From: Whalleya microplaca
Taxonomy: Eukaryota > Ascomycota > Sordariomycetes > Xylariales > Xylariaceae
Assembly (NCBI GenBank): GCA_022497155.1
Contig: MU385730.1
Coordinates: forward strand, 62,001-126,000
DNA: 64,000 nucleotides
Reading direction: 5' to 3'
The notes under the pieces were generated by a model, which was given only the letters and a program-made list of their open reading frames with translations, searched no databases and was not told the origin of the DNA. This document shows, piece after piece, positions 1 through 11,300 of this stretch; position 1 is the stretch's first letter; the number at the start of each line of letters is the position of its first letter. A program made the position numbers and the translations under genes.

Positions 1-135
1 ACGTTAAATATAATTATGATATTTATAATAAAAAACGAATAATAGTAATCCGAGCGTTACATTATTAACGCGTTAAATTAATAAGGCTATAATATCCTTA
101 TTTTTTAAAAATCGTTATTAATTATTAAGTCTTAA

Positions 136-340
136 TATCACGGTGCGTGGTAATTGCTAGAGGCAAGGCTTTAGTATTACTAGCTGTTGTATTAAAATCG
201 CAAGATAAGAAAAGGAGGAACGAATTTCCTAAGTGTGCGCTAAGGAAATTCGTTTAAAAAAACCCCGCCGGGCTAACCTCGGTGGGTGACTAATGCGTGC
301 ACGGGCCACATACCGCAGGTGGTCCGTGTGAACCGTGACT
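136..340 (-). repeat. Solo LTR of family A inside G
   Basis: This is a 205-bp copy of the element A LTR (compare 6006-6210 and 13194-13398, also 205 bp), in reverse orientation. It is flanked by cttaa (131-135) and tttaa (341-345), a 5-bp target duplication differing by one C/T change. It has far more CpA and TpG than the flanking DNA, including a GC-rich block around 264-300, so it was little touched by RIP. A single LTR with a duplication implies LTR-LTR recombination after a full insertion. Confidence 0.88.
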
Positions 341-2650
341 TTTAATTTATTTTAAAACTAAAAATCTATTAAATTTCCGCTAAGCCGGCTGAATTAAAAT
401 ACTTTTATAATATAACTTTATTATCTCGTATTAATTTAAAAAAAAACGTTCTCGCAAACGCTTTATCTCGTAAATTCGAAAATTTAAAAATATAAAAAAC
501 TAAATAAAAAACATACCGATATATATAAATATTTAAACCTGCCGCTATATATTATAAAATAACCTTTAAATTATTAAACGATATAAATATGCCCGTAATT
601 AATATAATTAAAAAAATAGTGAATTTAATAATATTTAATAAAAAATTAAGCTTTTTATAAAATCGGGCGTATTTTTAATTAATAACTTATTATAAGCTAA
701 CCGAATTAGCCGTAACTTTAACGTATAACGTATTTAAGCTTAAATAAGCCCGATTAAAAATAACCTATATTAAAAAAGTTACTAATATTCGAGAGGTAGC
801 TCGTAATACTTAATTAAAACAACTTACGCATAAAAATAATTAAAAAAAGCTTACGCATATATTATTATTACTCACTTAAAGCGGAATAAAACGCGACGCG
901 TTATAAATAACCGCTATTAATAGCCCCGTATAATTAAAGATATCAATTATTATATCGTTAATTATTTAATTTATAAATCTTTTAAAAACTCCCGCGATAA
1001 AACTTTAAAATTATTAAAACTTTTCCCAGTACTTTATTATATTTAAAAATACCTTATAATAAATTTTAAAAATATACTTAAAATTAAACATAAATATAAT
1101 AATATTTTAATTATAATTTGCCGATTAAATAAACGGGTATAAATAATTTTATATACGTAATATATAATTATTATTATGGCATAAGTTAAGCACAGGATTA
1201 AGGTGTGGTCCGTGCGCATTATGTAATTAGCTAAGACCTCACACCTAATATGTATGGTAAATTTCTCGGCCGACCTTTTAGCTTAATTTCTTTTCTTTTT
1301 TCTCTATCTTAGTATTTTATAAAATACATAGGAATTAGGTCGCCAAGCCACCTTAACCCTCATAACAGGTGACAATTATAAAAAATGCCGTATATATATA
1401 TTATTATAAACCTTTAAAAATATTCGGCTTATTTCGTAACCTTACTAACAATCGCGGACCGTAATTTATATCCGATTTTAGAAATAAGATATCTCATATA
1501 TTCGGTATATATTAAAAATTATTATTTTCCGGTTATTTTTAAATAATAAAACAAGCCGAAATTATATATTAAATCTTAAATACACGCTTACGGCTATTTA
1601 TTAGTTAGTTTTAAAATAATTAATTAAAAACGCTCTTAATTTTAAATATAATATAAGCTAATATTATTTATAACTCGACTAATTTCGAATTATATAAAAT
1701 AAAAATAAAAATTAAAATACCTATACTTTTTAATTAGGAAAATTAAACTACCGAGTTTATAAATATATTTTCCCGGGAATAACTATTTTAGACAAAAACC
1801 TAAAAAACTATTAAAATAATTTAAGGATATATAAATTACGCGAAGTTTTTAATGAAAAATATAAGTTAAAATAACGAAATAAACTAATGAATATTAATAA
1901 AAGTTTAATTTCGGTATCGGTAATTATTTATTTATTATTAAAAAGGTTTAATTTACTAATAAGCTTAATAATAAGTTAAACTTTTTTAACCCGTTAATAT
2001 TATAAAATTACTTAATAAATCGGTTATTTATATTAGTTAAAAGTCCCGGATAAATAACCCGCGAATAATATATTTCACGCGGACCGTTTATAAAAGTACC
2101 CGAATAATTCTTTACTTAATTAAAAAGCCAAAAATTCCCTTAAAAATTAATTAATAACGAAAAAAATTAAGTAATAAATAAAAAAATTTCGGTTTAGCTA
2201 TATTATAATAAGCTATATATAACATTAAGTATAATAATAAAAATAAAGTTTAAACTTTATATAATATAATATAAATTTATTTAAAAACTTATTAAATAAG
2301 TTATAAAAACTTTATAAAACGTACCTTAATATATTTAGTTTATTAATAAAACTAACTAATTAAAAAAAGCTTATATTAATAAAACAAACGATCCGCTTTA
2401 TTTAAATAATAATAAGCCGGTAATAAAAAAATATTAACAATAAAATTTATTGTTAAAAAAATTAAAAACGATATATATAAAAGCTATAATTATAAATTTA
2501 ATAATTAATATAACTATATAAAATAACGTTCGTTATAATATAAATTAAAAGCTTATAACATAACTAATTAAATAAATTTAAAAATACCTTTTTTTGCTTA
2601 AAAATAACTATTACCCGGGTCCGCTTATATATAATAACTTAAAAATTATT
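341..2650 (+). pseudogene. G pol remnant: end of RNase H and integrase
   Basis: At 445-474 the frame reads NVLANALSRK, the RIP version of the NVLADALSR motif that closes Ty3/Gypsy RNase H and opens the integrase linker (Asp to Asn is a G-to-A change). At 1447-1479 it reads NNRGP*FISDF, equivalent to the integrase core SDRGPQFVSDF containing the second catalytic Asp of the DDE triad; the stop replaces Gln. Downstream text to about 1620 still resembles the TDGQxE region. The integrase would catalyse insertion of element cDNA. It is non-functional: stops occur every few tens of codons and a 197-bp insert splits the domain. No chromodomain was identified, although the end of the frame is badly eroded. 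Confidence 0.75.
1178..1374. repeat. Unassigned ~197-bp solo LTR-like insert in G integrase
   Basis: This is a block of nearly normal base composition inside an AT-rich integrase remnant. It is flanked by attat on both sides (1173-1177 and 1375-1379), consistent with a 5-bp duplication. Read on the - strand it starts TGTCACCTG, like the starts of the D and F LTRs. No second copy was found in the window, so the family and orientation are unknown. It could be a solo LTR or a TRIM-type element. Confidence 0.6.
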
Positions 2651-2659
2651 ACGAGGTAT

Positions 2660-2850
2660 ACGCGTATAAAAAACAAGGCTTAAGATCTGGCTATATTACT
2701 AGTAAAATTATTAACATAAAGAGGAAAAGGAAAAAAAAACAAGCCTAATAAGGCCTGCTAGAAATTATTATGTGCGTAAAGTGAGGTAGCTTAGTCATTT
2801 AGGTAATTATAGCGTTTACGTACCTCACTTAATCTTAATTTTATTCATAG
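2660..2850. other. GC-retaining patch with a 10-bp inverted repeat near the 3' end of G
   Basis: The patch keeps CpA/TpG dinucleotides that are missing around it. aagtgaggta (2779-2788) is repeated as tacctcactt (2821-2830), a perfect 10-bp inverted pair with a 32-bp spacer. It may be a small inserted element or solo LTR, or a spared part of the G 3' untranslated region. No target duplication could be defined and no other copy was found. Confidence 0.35.
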
Positions 2851-2931
2851 TTTTAACTAGTCTTAATTCGGCCGTAATAAAAATCCTACGTTCGATTTTA
2901 ACTCGGGACAAGTTATTTTTTAAAGGGGGGG

Positions 2932-3166
2932 TAATATAACGGCGTGGCTAAAGTGGCTTAACTATATAGCTTATATACGTAATATATATTATAAAAATAA
3001 GGTTAATAAAAACGAAAAGCCCGTATACTTTAGGTAAAATACCCTGGTTATTTTTACTTATAACTAATAAAAGAAAATATTTTTTCTTTACCTTTAATAT
3101 TTTTATAAATAATTAAGTAATAAGTAGCCTTATTTTTTTTATTCCTTTTAAGCCGTAATAAATGTT
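2932..3166 (+). repeat. 3' LTR of G with preceding polypurine tract
   Basis: A run of seven G (about 2925-2931) inside taaagggggggt is a typical polypurine tract, the primer for plus-strand synthesis, and it touches the LTR start. The LTR starts near aatataacggcg and probably ends near gccgtaataaatgtta, giving imperfect terminal inverted repeats. The partner 5' LTR is outside the window, so the exact ends are estimates. Confidence 0.6.
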
Positions 3167-3199
3167 AACTTATATAGCTTATAATAAACTGTTAAAAAT

Positions 3200-3327
3200 A
3201 TATTTATTATATTTTTATTATATTAAAATTATAAAATAAAATAAAAAACCGAATTTTATAAATATATATTTAAGAAATTTATTTAAAAACCCCCCACCGA
3301 GCTAACCCCGGTAAATAATTAATATAT
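3200..3327 (-). repeat. Broken, heavily RIPed LTR-A fragment
   Basis: The segment aligns with the reverse-oriented LTR A at 136-340: the paired blocks are gaaatttatttaaaa and the GC-rich run around 3288-3312. It is much more AT-rich than the solo copy. It stops abruptly where the E1 LTR begins, so E1 probably inserted into it. The missing part is not seen in the window. The left end is uncertain. Confidence 0.6.
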
Positions 3328-3500
3328 TAATATAGGGCCCCGGAAAGGCCTTCCGAATTAGCTTAGATTAAATAAAATAAGATAGTAAATAAAAAAATAA
3401 AAGATCTTAAGTATTTAAAATTATAGTTCCGCTATAACCTAAATGTTAGATTTTTATCTTTTTTATAAAATATATTATTACTTTATAATAATCTTTTTCA
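3328..3500 (+). repeat. 5' LTR of E1
   Basis: This ~173-bp LTR starts taatatagggcc (TG altered to TA) and ends ctttttca. It matches the 174-bp copies at 42568-42741, 43791-43964 and 44446-44619. It contains the two E-LTR hairpins: the GC palindrome at the start and the stem-loop around 3409-3443, here weakened by C-to-T changes. Confidence 0.82.
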
Positions 3501-3599
3501 AATAGTAATATCTACTTTGTTTTATTATAGTTACTAAATTTAATTTATAAATCCCCTTAAGGCTTTTATTAATTTATCGAGGCCGATTTATGGCTTTAG

Positions 3600-4045
3600 C
3601 TGTTATGCCGTAAAAGTCGATCCCTGCTTTTTGTTCTCGATAGTACCCGATTATCGCCGACGTAACGCTAGAGAGCTTTAATCTGTTTTATTATTACCTT
3701 TAGCTGCTTTTTATTCCCGATAGCAAACTGATTAAATACTATCTCCGTTTCCGGTATAATAAGGAATACGGCGGAATTATTACAATATTTTAAATTTTAT
3801 TAATATTTTTATACTTTTTATTCCTAATAGTATTAATCGAATATTGTTTTTATTTCTAGTACAATAGTTAATATAATTTAAAAAGGCTAACTATTAATGT
3901 CCCTGTTATAATATATTAGCGAGAAATTAATTCTACTTTTTTTTTTTTAAATAAAGTAAGTTATTTTTCCGGATTATTAAATTACTAGCGAACGTCTTTA
4001 GCGCGAGCTTTCTTTTTAGCCTAATTTATTTTGTTTTTTGTTCCT
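3600..4045 (+). repeat. Iterated leader motif downstream of the E LTR
   Basis: Near-copies of tttttattcccgatag occur around 3626, 3712, 3816 and 4030. The E3 copy (on the - strand) has the same series near 52490, 52410, 52305 and 52139, with similar spacing for the first three. They lie between the LTR and the presumed gag. They could be an array of RNA elements (packaging or dimerisation) or decayed minisatellite repeats. Confidence 0.5.
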
Positions 4046-5412
4046 AATAGCAGGCCGATATTATGGTTACCTAGTAATTTAGATTTTTTCTAGCTTTATT
4101 TAAACTAATACGTATATTTGAATATATTTTAAAGCCCCGATAACTTAATTAGTTATTATTACCTATTTTTTACTTTAAGTTTGCTTCTTTTATAATATAT
4201 TATCCCGTTTTTTTCTTACTTTAGTATATTATTAAGTTATAAGTATGAGATATATCCGGCAAAAAAGCCTACCGCTTTTTTTACCGCCTTTATATAATAT
4301 AAAAAAGACATTTCCCGTACGTAATATTTTTAGTTTTTCTTTATTATATATATATATACTTTAAAACGTAATTATATTAATATATAATCTCTTATATTAC
4401 TTTAAATAATCGATAATTTTACTTTATTATTTCTATTATTACCTTATTTGTTTTTTTTATATTAGGTACTTTATTTCGAATTATGTTTTCGAGCCGGCAG
4501 CTTTATATACGTTACGTACTTTATTTAATCTTTTTCTTACTTTTTTTACTCCGTTATTATTATATTTAACGCGTCCGGTAGCTTTCCCGAAAGCGAGCTT
4601 TCTATACCCGAAATAAAGTAGGTAAGTTTATTTCGGCAGCTAAAGTTATGTAACAAAAGTAAAGAACTAGCGCGGTCTGCGTAATTATTATAAAATTCCG
4701 AATATAATAAAGAATTTAGCACTCGCTTTAAAACTATTAATATTGTTAATACGGAAATTTTAAATACCGCTTATATAAGGCTTTTAGTTTTTAGATATAT
4801 ATAGGTAATGTAATTTTTTATTTCTCGACTATAAAACTTATTTTTATTTAATTTAAGTTATTATAAAACGCCGTTTGCGAGTATATAAAGCAATTAAAGC
4901 TAAAAAAGTCGGGCCGAGTTTTATATTATAAATACTAGGCCTTAAAATCTTAAAAAAACTAAAGTATTTTATAAATAATAAACTATTAATATAATATTTA
5001 AACGTACGTATAAATCGGTTAAAGTAATTAGTTAAAAATATAAATAAGTTTTTTGCTACTATAAATAAAAATACGTATAATATAAAAGTTATTTTTAAGA
5101 ATATATGTAATATTATAACGGAGAATTTTAAACGTATATTTCGCTTTTTACCTTAGACTCCCTTTTAAAAGCTAATATAGCAAGCGGCTTTATATATATC
5201 TTTTAGTTAAAATTAGCCTCCGCCGATAGCGTCCGGGGCTAAGGCATTTATTATAAATATACGACACTTTTTATAGCCTGCCGCAACCCTAATCTAGTAA
5301 TTTTTAAAAGTTCCGCTTAATATAGGCTTTAATTCGAACTTATAGCCTTTATCGCAATAGTTTAATACCTAATCGCTAGCTCGCCTAAAAAAGCATAATA
5401 ATTTAATAATAA
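4046..5412 (+). pseudogene. E1 leader/gag remnant
   Basis: In this family the position between leader and protease holds gag, the capsid precursor. The + strand here is full of stops and no gag domain signature can be recognised with confidence. The call rests on collinearity with E3, whose corresponding - strand segment runs into a basic, Arg/Lys/Ser-rich Gag C-terminus (49700-49990). It ends at the junction with LTR I. Nothing else was seen in this stretch. Confidence 0.5.
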
Positions 5413-5470
5413 TGTAAGACTTATAAATGTAATAAAGCTTTTTCCATTGATTAATAATAAGTCCCGAAGG
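5413..5470 (-). repeat. Element I 3' LTR, distal part (left of D1)
   Basis: Starts tgtaagacttataaatg on the + strand, that is, it ends ...cttaca on the element strand. It is separated from its other part (15173-15218) by D1, whose target duplication is gaagg (5466-5470) and gaaaa (15168-15172). Joined, the LTR would be only about 105 bp, short for Ty3/Gypsy. No second intact copy exists in the window, so the assignment is tentative. Confidence 0.5.
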
Positions 5471-5725
5471 TATAACGGCTTAAGGAAAAAGGCGGCGCGT
5501 GTTACGTAATAGGTGTGTATTACTGAAAATTATAAGGTAAGGAGTAAAAGGTTAGCTAATTGCTATATAAAAGCCTGACTTAAAAAAACCTCCTCACCTA
5601 ATTACCTAAGTTATTTAACTAAGCATATGGTTTAATAAGTCACATATAAGGGGTAATAAGGTATGTTATAGCTATAGGGAGCTTTAAGGAGCTATAAAGC
5701 ACCCTATAAGCTTTATATTATAACA
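5471..5725 (-). repeat. 3' LTR of D1
   Basis: 255 bp, starting tataacggcttaagg and ending ttataaca on the + strand. The copies at 53019-53273 (255 bp) and 14917-15167 (251 bp) are recognisably the same, including the ggcggcgcgtgtta block. On the element strand the LTR begins TGT(C/T)A and ends ...TTATA. Confidence 0.85.
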
Positions 5726-6005
5726 TTACCCCCTTAAATCCACTATATATAATAGCTAATAACTGCTAGCTTATAGCGCACCTAATATATATTAAAATTA
5801 ACCTAATTATTATTACCTTAAAAAAGTGATTTTTCGACCTTATTTACCCTTATATTATAACACACTAAATTTATATATGCCTTAACATTAGCATTAAATA
5901 AATTTGTTAAAATTTTAAAAATCGAGTCCTTTATAAAATTTAGTTAATCTATTATATTTTTTTATAATTACTTAATATTAATTATTATAATTAACTACTA
6001 CTATT
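5726..6005 (-). other. D1 polypurine tract and 3' non-coding region
   Basis: Next to the LTR, ttacccccttaaat is the complement of a polypurine tract, which fixes the orientation as -. The remaining ~270 bp are non-coding and closely match 53274-53565 of D2. The last bases, ctatt (6001-6005), are the left copy of the target duplication of element A. Confidence 0.7.
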
Positions 6006-6210
6006 AGTTACGGTTTATATAGACCACCTGTGGTATATAGCCTGTATATACATTAGTCACTTACCGGGGTTAGCCCGGCGGGGTTTTTTTAAACAAATTT
6101 CTTTAACGCGCATTTAGAAAATTTGTTCCTTTTTTTTTATCTTACGATTTTAATATAATAGCTAGTAATATTAGAGCTTTTGCCTCTAGTAATTACTACA
6201 TATTATAATA
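6006..6210 (+). repeat. 5' LTR of A
   Basis: Starts agttacggttta and ends attataata. It is the same length as the 3' LTR. The unRIPed solo copy (136-340) shows the original ends AGTCACGG...CCGTGATA, not TG...CA. A GC block around 6061-6084 (accggggttagcccggcgggg) survives. Confidence 0.9.
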
Positions 6211-6252
6211 ATTATAAAATTGATTTCTTATAGTTTAAAAAAAGTTTAATTT

Positions 6253-6283
6253 TAATTAATTAATTAATTAATTAATTAATTAA
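6253..6283. repeat. (TTAA)n microsatellite
   Basis: About seven and a half tandem ttaa units lie just downstream of the A 5' LTR in its leader. It is probably slippage in AT-rich DNA. Confidence 0.8.
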
Positions 6284-6349
6284 CTATTGGTGTTATAGCT
6301 TTTATTATATATTTGAAATACTTTTATATTTTTCTTAAAAGCTTATATT

Positions 6350-9300
6350 TTTTTAGCTATATTAGGTTTAAATTACCTATACTTATATTTATATTTTTAA
6401 TATATTTTACTTATTATAACGAAAACGAAAAAGGAACGCGCGGAAAAAGCGCGCTTAAAGGTTTAATTCGATCTGGAAAAATATAATTAGGCTTTTTTTT
6501 ATAAGGACAAACGCCCGGGACGCGATAGTTTTTTAGCTTAATATTTAACGATCGGACCGATTTAGCTTTATTTTAGCTATAACTCAAGCGTTATTAAAAA
6601 ACGTACTATCGAAAGAAACGATAATAATAACGATAATAACGATTTAAAACTTATTACTTTTTAGACCCTATTTAAAAAGTTTAAATAATTAATTATTGCC
6701 GATAAATAGATAATAACCCGCTATAATTTTATTTTAGCACAAATCGATAAAAATACGCGCGAGCGTAAAGACAAATTAGCTAAGTTTTTTATAAAAAGTA
6801 AATTCTCGGGATTTCTTTTCGCATTTTTACTCTTTTTAGGGAAAGAAATATAGCCCGAAATAGACAGAATAATTAATAAAAAAACCTTTGAAAAATGGCG
6901 CAATAATACCTTAAAGCCCTTTTTTAAAAAGTAAAATTAAAAGTTTTCTTAATAATAGCTAACTATAAAACCTATTATTATTTATATTGTATTACGGAAG
7001 GATAAGATATTAATTTTAGGGTTATAAAAAATTAGGCATTTGTTTTGGGAAAAAAGGGAGGGAAAAAAAGAGCTATTAAATTAGCTATAACTTTAAGATT
7101 TAAAAATAATAAAGTTTATAAAAAAGTTAGACGATATTAATTAGTTTATTACCGATTTTATTACGGAACTATCGAATTATTAATTACATACGCTTTAATT
7201 CGAAATTTAAGACTTGCGGTAACAATTGGTAACTATTAATTTAAAAAAAACGAATCTAACGAAATTACTTTAAGAGGTTAATATTACGGTCGGAAATTTG
7301 CGTTAATAGCTAGCCGGAAGCGGGAAAACCGAGAAATTTTATCGACGCTTAAAAGACGCTAACTAAGCTATTACTAACCTTATAATAAGCTAGCGTAATA
7401 TCCCGATATATTAATATATTTTTACTTTTATTTTTATTTCCCCGTTATATATAAAAAACGCTATTATTATAAACTAAAATATTTAGGCCGTTATATAAAA
7501 CGAGACCTTAATATTTACGTTTTTTATTTTAAAAAAGAAAAAGCAGTCGGCTAAAGTCGATATACCTAAGTTTTATAATAATACCTTTAAAGATACCGTT
7601 TTTTTAACTATATAATACCGAAAATAAAACAACTGCTTAAAAGCTAACGCTAATTAGTTCGATTTTAATAAAGCCTATATAATTATATAATAGATATTAA
7701 ATTTAATATTAAAAAAAAGCTATTAAAAAGCTTTAATAATATTTAAAAAAAGATTACCCGGATAAGATTATTATATCGGTAGTTTTAATAATATATATAT
7801 ATATATATATAATATTAAGATATAAATAAAAATAAAAAAGCTAAAGTAACTTTTATTAATTTAATTATAAATAATAGTTTAATTAAATTTTATAATTTTA
7901 AAAATAAATTTATAAAGAAAGCAAGTAAATATATATTGCCGAAAGCGAAATAAAAAAACAAATTTTATATAAAATTATAATTTTATATTTAAAACGCTAT
8001 AACTAATTAATATATTAACTTTAATTATAATTTCTTTTGTTTTATTTAATACTATAACTAAATTATATTTAATTTTTAATAAAACGAGAAATATTAGTAA
8101 TAAATAAACGCGTCTTCCGGTAGAGCCGGTTATAATAATGCGTAAATATAAATATAAATTAATATTAAGCGAGAAAGCGGCGGACGCAGTCGTAAAAAAA
8201 GACTCCCGCGCGCTAATATTAAAGTTACGGCTAGCCGGAAAAATAATTTACCCGCTTTAAAAGGCGCAGTTCCGATAAATTAAATTTAAATATACCTTAA
8301 ATTAAGTTTCGCCGAAATATAGTAATTAATTAATAATAAATAATATTTTAACTATTATTAATATAAATATATTACGGCTTATTATTTATACCTGCAATAT
8401 AAGCAAAACTATAACGGTATAAATCGGGACGCCTTAATCGCTTTTATTTATATATATTACAAATAGCGTAAAAAATTCCTATCGGTTAGTAACGCGGGCT
8501 AAAATAGCGGATCGGGAAATATATAACCTTAAGCGAAATAAACTCCCCTTTAGAGGTAACATTAGTAAAAATAATTAATATATTAATAAATTATTTCAAT
8601 CGATATTTTAATAAAAACCAATTTCTTATAAAATTTTTTATTATAGCTAATAAAATTTTTTATTATAGCTAATAAAATTTTTTATTATAGCTAATAAAAT
8701 TTTTATTATTATTAAAAATACTTTTACTAATACGGGAATAAATAGATATATTTTTATAAGCTTTAAATTTACTAAATTAATCAAGCGATATTTAAACCCG
8801 AAAGTTGTAACGGGGTTCCGGCTATAAATAATTAAAAGTTATAATTTAAAAAACTTATAAATAATTATAAAAACGCTAATTATAAATTAATATATTTAGA
8901 AATAAATTTTAAAAAAGTAGCCTTTATTATATTAAATTTAAAATATAATATATTAATTAGTTATTATTAATTTATAATCATAACGTTTTTCCGGATATTT
9001 GCCGAGAGAATTTGATTTTTCCAGAAATATAACTTATTAATAGTTTTTCGGGCGTTCCGGAAATACGGCTTAATATATATAATAATTTTTTACCGGATAT
9101 TTAATAATTTTTTAAAAAATTAAAAAACCGGCTTTATTAAAATAAAATATTACCGGCTTTATATTAATATAAATGCCTTTTAATAATTATAAAAGCGGTT
9201 TTTAATAAAAAAGAATTTTAGTAAGCGAAAAAACTAAAGTTTGAATTAAATAAAACGGATTTAGACTTTATAGCTCCAGCTAAATTAAGCGTTATACGTT

Positions 9301-9500
9301 AAAAAATAGCTGAGCTAAAATTGCCGAAAGTCGAACGGCCGATAAAGGCTATGTCTGTACGGGCGAAATATCGACTTAAGTATATTTATTTATAGCCGAT
9401 CTCCCCCGCTAAAAGTAGTAGGCTTTAAAATAGTATCCGGAAAATATATGGTAAAATAGCTAATATAAAAAAAGTTTTAAAGTTGCCGCCGAAAAAATTT
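6350..9500 (+). pseudogene. A gag and protease-region remnant
   Basis: This stretch precedes the reverse transcriptase and should hold the capsid precursor and protease. From about 6410 the + strand gives a charged start (Lys/Glu/Arg-rich, then an Asn/Asp run near 6615-6645) broken by RIP-type stops. No zinc knuckle or DTG triad could be identified with confidence. A 22-bp triplication interrupts it at 8630-8711. The identification as gag is by position only. A 60-codon open frame on the opposite strand (6721-6903) is a shadow. Confidence 0.5.
8630..8711. repeat. 22-bp tandem repeat, three full units plus partial
   Basis: The unit aaaattttttattatagcta (plus at) is repeated identically at 8630-8651, 8652-8673 and 8674-8695, followed by a degenerate partial copy. 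The identity between units, in DNA otherwise scrambled by mutation, suggests expansion after or late during RIP. Confidence 0.85.
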
Positions 9501-9799
9501 AAACTTTTTTTTTAAAAAATAAGTAATTTTATAATAAATATAACTTTTATTATTTAATGCGGGATGCTTTTTTTTAGTACTGATATTGCCTTATTGTAAA
9601 TATAGTAGTAATTTTAGCGGTACCTTTTTTAAAAGCCGCTAAAAAATCGCATATCGGCGTAACAAGTCTATACGAAATTGATAGGAAAATTTAAGAAAAG
9701 TAGTAAGCTTTCGATAACTTTCCGGACGAAAAAAAAAAAAGTTCCGGCAGAAGCTTTAAGAGATGGTTTTTATACGGTATTAATACTTTTTATAGGCCT

Positions 9800-11300
9800 T
9801 TAGTAAAATAAATTCCGATTAGCTTTTTTCTAATTAGCTATACGATTATTATATTAAGTTTAAGGATAATAAAAAGCGATAGGATTTAATATATAGCTTA
9901 TTATATAAAATATTTTTAAATAAATTAAAGGTAATCTGTATATATATTATCGAAAATTTATAAAAGGGATTTATAAAATTAAGTGCTATATTATAAGTAG
10001 CTTTAGTTTTTTTTATATTTAAAATAAATAATAGTTTTTAGTTTTATATAAATTATTAAAAGCTAAATATATTAACGTAAAAAAAATCGATATCCGCTAT
10101 TTTTAATTACAAAAACGCTAGCGCGTATTTCGAAAGCGAAAATATTTATAAAAATTAATATCCGGTAGGCGTTTAACTATAATCGGATATATCCGGACGA
10201 CAAAAAGTTAACGATATTTCGTACGCGATACGGGGCGTATAAATATAAAGTCTTTTTTTTAACTAATTAATAGCCTTTTAACTTTTTAAAAATATATTAA
10301 TAAAACGTTATTTAACTTTTTAAATGTTTTTTATAGCGTATATATCGATAATATTTTAATATATTTCGATTTGCTAAAAAAGTACGAAATATATATTATT
10401 AAAGTTTTAGAAAAATTATAAGCGGTAAAGCGATAAGCTGATTTAAAAAAATATAAATTTTATATTACTTAAATTAAATTTCTTAAGTTTATTATTAAAA
10501 TTAACGGTATTTAAATAAACCCTAAAAAAATCGCTATAATATAAAACTAAAAGCGACTTATTATAGTTAAAAATATATAGTTATTTTTTAAATTTTATAA
10601 TTTCTACTATAAATTTATATCTAAATATAGTCGGAAAATAAAGCCCTTAATAAATTTTATAAAGGCTAATATACTTTTTATTTAAGACGTTAAATATAAA
10701 TTAGCCTTTAAAATATTAAAAAACTTTATTATTTCGGCTTTAGTTTTGGCTTATTTTAATTATTCTCGCGAGACGAAAATAAAAATAAATATTTCGGATA
10801 ATATTTTAGTAGACTCGTTTTTTTAAAAAGGAAATAACGGCAAGTAATACCCGGTCGCTTTTTTTTCGGAAATTATATAAAAGGCGGAACTAAATTATAA
10901 GGCTTATAATAAAGAAATATTAGCTATAGTACGAATATTATAATGCTAGCGTCCGGAATTAATAAAAGCTTAATACCGAAGCTTATTTTTAATAGTAATA
11001 AATTATTAGGTATTAAAATATTTCGGTATTAAATAGAAGCTAAATTTCCGATAAATAAATTAAATAAAATTATTATTAATATAATATAACTTTATTATTA
11101 TATATAAGCTTAATCGAAAAAATATAATAGCTAATATATTTTTACAAAAGTAGCAGGAATTACGTATTTAAAAAAAACTTAACGGTATTTTATTTTATTT
11201 AAATTAATAACTTTTATAGATTTAAGTTACTTAAATATAAGTAAGCTTTTATTAGAATTATTATATTTATATTTTAAGATTTTTGTTTTAAATAAAGCAG
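9800..11300 (+). pseudogene. A reverse transcriptase and RNase H remnant
   Basis: The catalytic box of reverse transcriptase is at 10341-10365, reading YIDNILIYFD where YIDDILIYSD is expected; Asp to Asn is a RIP change that kills the active site. Downstream is the palm/thumb text, and at 10881-10931 KAELNYKAYNKEILAIV, the RNase H motif normally written ELNYxxYDKE-LAIV. Domain order and spacing are those of Ty3/Gypsy Pol. Stops fall mainly at Gln and Trp positions. The enzyme would copy element RNA to cDNA inside virus-like particles. Surrounding residues (FNYNRIYPDDKKLTIF upstream) support the frame. Confidence 0.85.

Larger units (their letters stand above)
1..3166 (+). mobile_element. Element G: 3' part of a RIP-decayed Ty3/Gypsy retrotransposon, cut by window start
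   Basis: The stretch reads on the + strand as the end of RNase H, then integrase, then a purine-rich tract and an LTR. Its 5' half lies outside the window. It is interrupted by a solo LTR of family A (136-340) and a ~197-bp unrelated solo LTR-like insert (1178-1374). A G-run at about 2924-2932 is the polypurine tract that precedes a 3' LTR of roughly 235 bp. All frames carry many TAA/TAG stops, so nothing is translatable. The assignment to Ty3/Gypsy rests on the order RNase H then integrase and on the motifs listed in the coding entry. Confidence 0.8.
3328..5412 (+). mobile_element. Element E1: 5' part of a Ty3/Gypsy family-E retrotransposon
   Basis: It starts with a family-E LTR and continues into leader and gag sequence collinear with the - strand copy E3 (53018 down to about 50850). 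Paired blocks include a motif near 3540-3620 with E3 52530-52600, and one near 5260-5330 with E3 50920-51000. It breaks off where the LTR of element I begins (about 5413). E2 (+, ~40.65-44445) carries the 3' half of the same family in the same orientation. E1 and E2 may therefore be one element split by I, with about 2.8 kb of middle lost; this is an inference. Confidence 0.75.

Noticed and set aside
264..300. GC-rich accccgccgggctaacctcgg blocks as host promoter, terminator or tRNA fragments
   Set aside because: They recur at 6061, 13250, 3288 and, in another form, in LTR C copies, and are parts of LTRs.
6721..6903. 60-codon - strand open frame as a gene
   Set aside because: Antisense to the gag region of element A; no motif, AT-bias by-product.
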